In this document: piece by piece, positions 63,008 through 64,000 of the stretch
Numbering within the stretch: the first letter of the stretch is position 1
Layout: every line of letters starts with the position of its first letter
Origin: Nonomuraea harbinensis
Lineage (GTDB): Bacteria; Actinomycetota; Actinomycetes; Streptosporangiales; Streptosporangiaceae
Direction: 5' to 3'
Assembly (NCBI RefSeq): GCF_019396385.1
Contig: NZ_JAHKRN010000018.1
Location: forward strand, 89,661 to 153,660
DNA length: 64,000 nucleotides
Made by a program: the position numbers and the translations under genes
The notes under the pieces: generated by a model
Databases searched by the model: none
What the model saw: the letters and a program-made list of their open reading frames with translations, nothing else
What the model was told of the DNA's origin: nothing

Positions 63008-63927
63008 GAGTGGATCTCCCGGCGGTCGAGCAGGCGGACGAGCGGGACCACGATCGCGGTGACGGCGAGGAACAGGATCACGTTCCCGGCCGTGGCCAGG
63101 CCGTAGAAGCCCGCCTGATACTGCTTGTAGATGATCGAGGCGATGACGTCGCTGGTGAAGCCGGGACCGCCCCGCGTCATCGTCCAGATCAGGTCGAAGG
63201 TGCGCAGGCCGCCGATGAACGACAGGATGATCACCGAGTAGGTGGCGGGCCAGGACAGCGGCAGCGTCACGTGCCGGAACCGGTGCCAGGCGCCGCCCCC
63301 GTCGACCTCGACCGCCTGGTAGTAGTCGCGCGGGATCGACATGATCCCCGCGATGTAGATGACGGTGGCCAGGCCCACCCCCTTCCACACGTCGACCAGC
63401 GCGACCGACAGCAGCGCGGTCGTGGCGTCGCCGAGCCAGTCGGGGCCGGAGATCCCGACGACGCCCAGCGCCTTGTCGACCAGGCCGGTGTCGGGTTTGA
63501 GCAGGACGCTGAAGGTGATGCCGACCGCGACGGTGCTGACCAGCACGGGGAAGAACACGACCGAGCGCAGGAAGCCGCGCAGCCGCAGGTTCGAGGTGAG
63601 CAGCACGCCCAGCAACAGGCCGAGCACCACCTTCAGCCCGCTGGTGACCACGGCGTAGACGATCGTGTTCCGGAAGCCGACGCGCAGGTTCTGCTCGGCG
63701 AAGAAGTCGCGGAAGTTGTCCAGGCCGACGAACTCGCTGTCGAACAGCGTCCACCGGGTCAGCGCGAAGTAGAACGCCATCACCGTCGGCACCAGGAAGA
63801 TGACGGTGTAGACGATCCCTGCCGGCAGGTAGAACGCGTACGGGTAGACCGCGCGGGCCCTGGGCCGGGCCGGGCGGCGGCCGCTCTCCGGAGCGGCCGC
63901 CCGGCGAGGCTGGGCCGAGGTCACCAT
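63004..63927 (-). CDS. Sugar ABC transporter permease, MalF/UgpA type
   Basis: A 307-residue CUT1 permease with six helices (YAFYLPAGIVYTVIFLVPTVMAFYFAL first). The EAA loop is YYQAVEVDGGGAWHRFRHVTLPLSWP. A 25-residue Ala/Arg/Pro-rich cytoplasmic tail precedes the first helix. Its start overlaps the end of the binding-protein gene by seven bases and its stop overlaps the second permease. Confidence 0.94.
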   Translation of the reverse strand: MVTSAQPRRAAAPESGRRPARPRARAVYPYAFYLPAGIVYTVIFLVPTVMAFYFALTRWTLFDSEFVGLDNFRDFFAEQNLRVGFRNTIVYAVVTSGLKVVLGLLLGVLLTSNLRLRGFLRSVVFFPVLVSTVAVGITFSVLLKPDTGLVDKALGVVGISGPDWLGDATTALLSVALVDVWKGVGLATVIYIAGIMSIPRDYYQAVEVDGGGAWHRFRHVTLPLSWPATYSVIILSFIGGLRTFDLIWTMTRGGPGFTSDVIASIIYKQYQAGFYGLATAGNVILFLAVTAIVVPLVRLLDRREIHS

Positions 63928-64000
63928 CCGGCCAGCCCCAGTTGCCTGGCCTGCTTCTCCACGTCCTTGTCGTACTGGGCCGCGCCTTCCGCCGGCGTGG
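63921..64000 (-). CDS. Sugar ABC transporter substrate-binding protein, C-terminal end only
   Basis: Only the last 26 or so codons lie in the window, reading TPAEGAAQYDKDVEKQARQLGLAGW and stop. TPAEGAAQYDKDVEKQ is the standard ending of CUT1 (family 1) sugar-binding lipoproteins. Its position immediately upstream of, and overlapping, the MalF-type permease gene makes it the binding protein of this importer. The gene continues past the right edge. Confidence 0.8.
   Translation of the reverse strand, partial: TPAEGAAQYDKDVEKQARQLGLAGW

Noticed and set aside
59588..63106. A 1172-codon open frame on the + strand opposite GH78 and the permeases
   Set aside because: Crosses several well-supported genes on the other strand, has no ribosome site and low-complexity Arg/Gly/Val content typical of antisense frames.

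Overview
The window is about 72-75% GC by eye. GTG starts are frequent and many genes are joined by 4-base stop/start overlaps (ATGA or GTGA). Lineage markers include mshC (mycothiol), a WhiB-type regulator, a SCO1664/DUF3090/phosphatase block, an NnaR-like HemD-wHTH fusion, DUF3099 and a three-hairpin 6C-like RNA. Together these point to a filamentous actinobacterium, probably Streptosporangiaceae-like. It reads as chromosome. I saw no insertion sequence, phage gene, CRISPR array, tRNA or rRNA.

Layout. 1-2.9 kb: an OppC-type permease and an oligopeptide-type lipoprotein, closed by a perfect hairpin terminator. 3.1-8 kb: a small membrane protein, a HAD phosphatase and metH. 8.2-12.5 kb: a PAC2 protein, a TetR-like ligand domain with no HTH, a CbiX-like chelatase coupled to an NnaR-like regulator, and a peptide deformylase. 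12.5-24.4 kb: a divergent surface-glycan locus. One arm is gmhB, a glycosyltransferase and whiB. The other is a nine-gene overlapping run of carbamoyltransferase, four glycosyltransferases, gmhA, an HldE-like enzyme, an SDR and a UXS-like dehydratase. 24.4-28.3 kb: the mshC operon. 28.3-31.8 kb: an aldo/keto reductase, a secreted charged protein and fabG-fabI. 31.8-37.1 kb: tldD-tldE, an Ntn-type hydrolase and a nucleotidyltransferase with a decaying tandem repeat after it. 37.3-38.1 kb: dodecin, DUF3099 and the 6C-like RNA. 38.2-41.9 kb: a Moco operon (moaA, P1 peptidase, mobA, DUF6457) and an APH-like kinase. 42-45 kb: rtcB, aroQ and a serine hydrolase. 45-49.4 kb: a NIS-synthetase-like gene with a decarboxylase, then a GH10-Fn3-CBM2 xylanase. 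49.5-50.9 kb: three small exported proteins around a YqhA-like membrane protein. 51-57 kb: a GlpSTPQUV-type glycerol importer. 57.1-59.4 kb: an MFS exporter with a divergent TetR. 59.5-64 kb: a GH78 alpha-L-rhamnosidase with its ABC importer, whose substrate-binding gene runs off the right edge.

How the genes work together. The clearest accessory system is the heptose locus. GmhA, GmhB and a fused HldE-like kinase/nucleotidyltransferase should supply an activated manno-heptose. A UXS-like enzyme, five glycosyltransferases in total and a carbamoyltransferase would build and decorate a glycan. Its kinase domain is split by a 30-residue repeat tract, and its divergent promoter carries two palindromic elements. 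The right third of the window is carbon scavenging (xylanase, glycerol importer, rhamnosidase with importer), as expected of a soil saprophyte.
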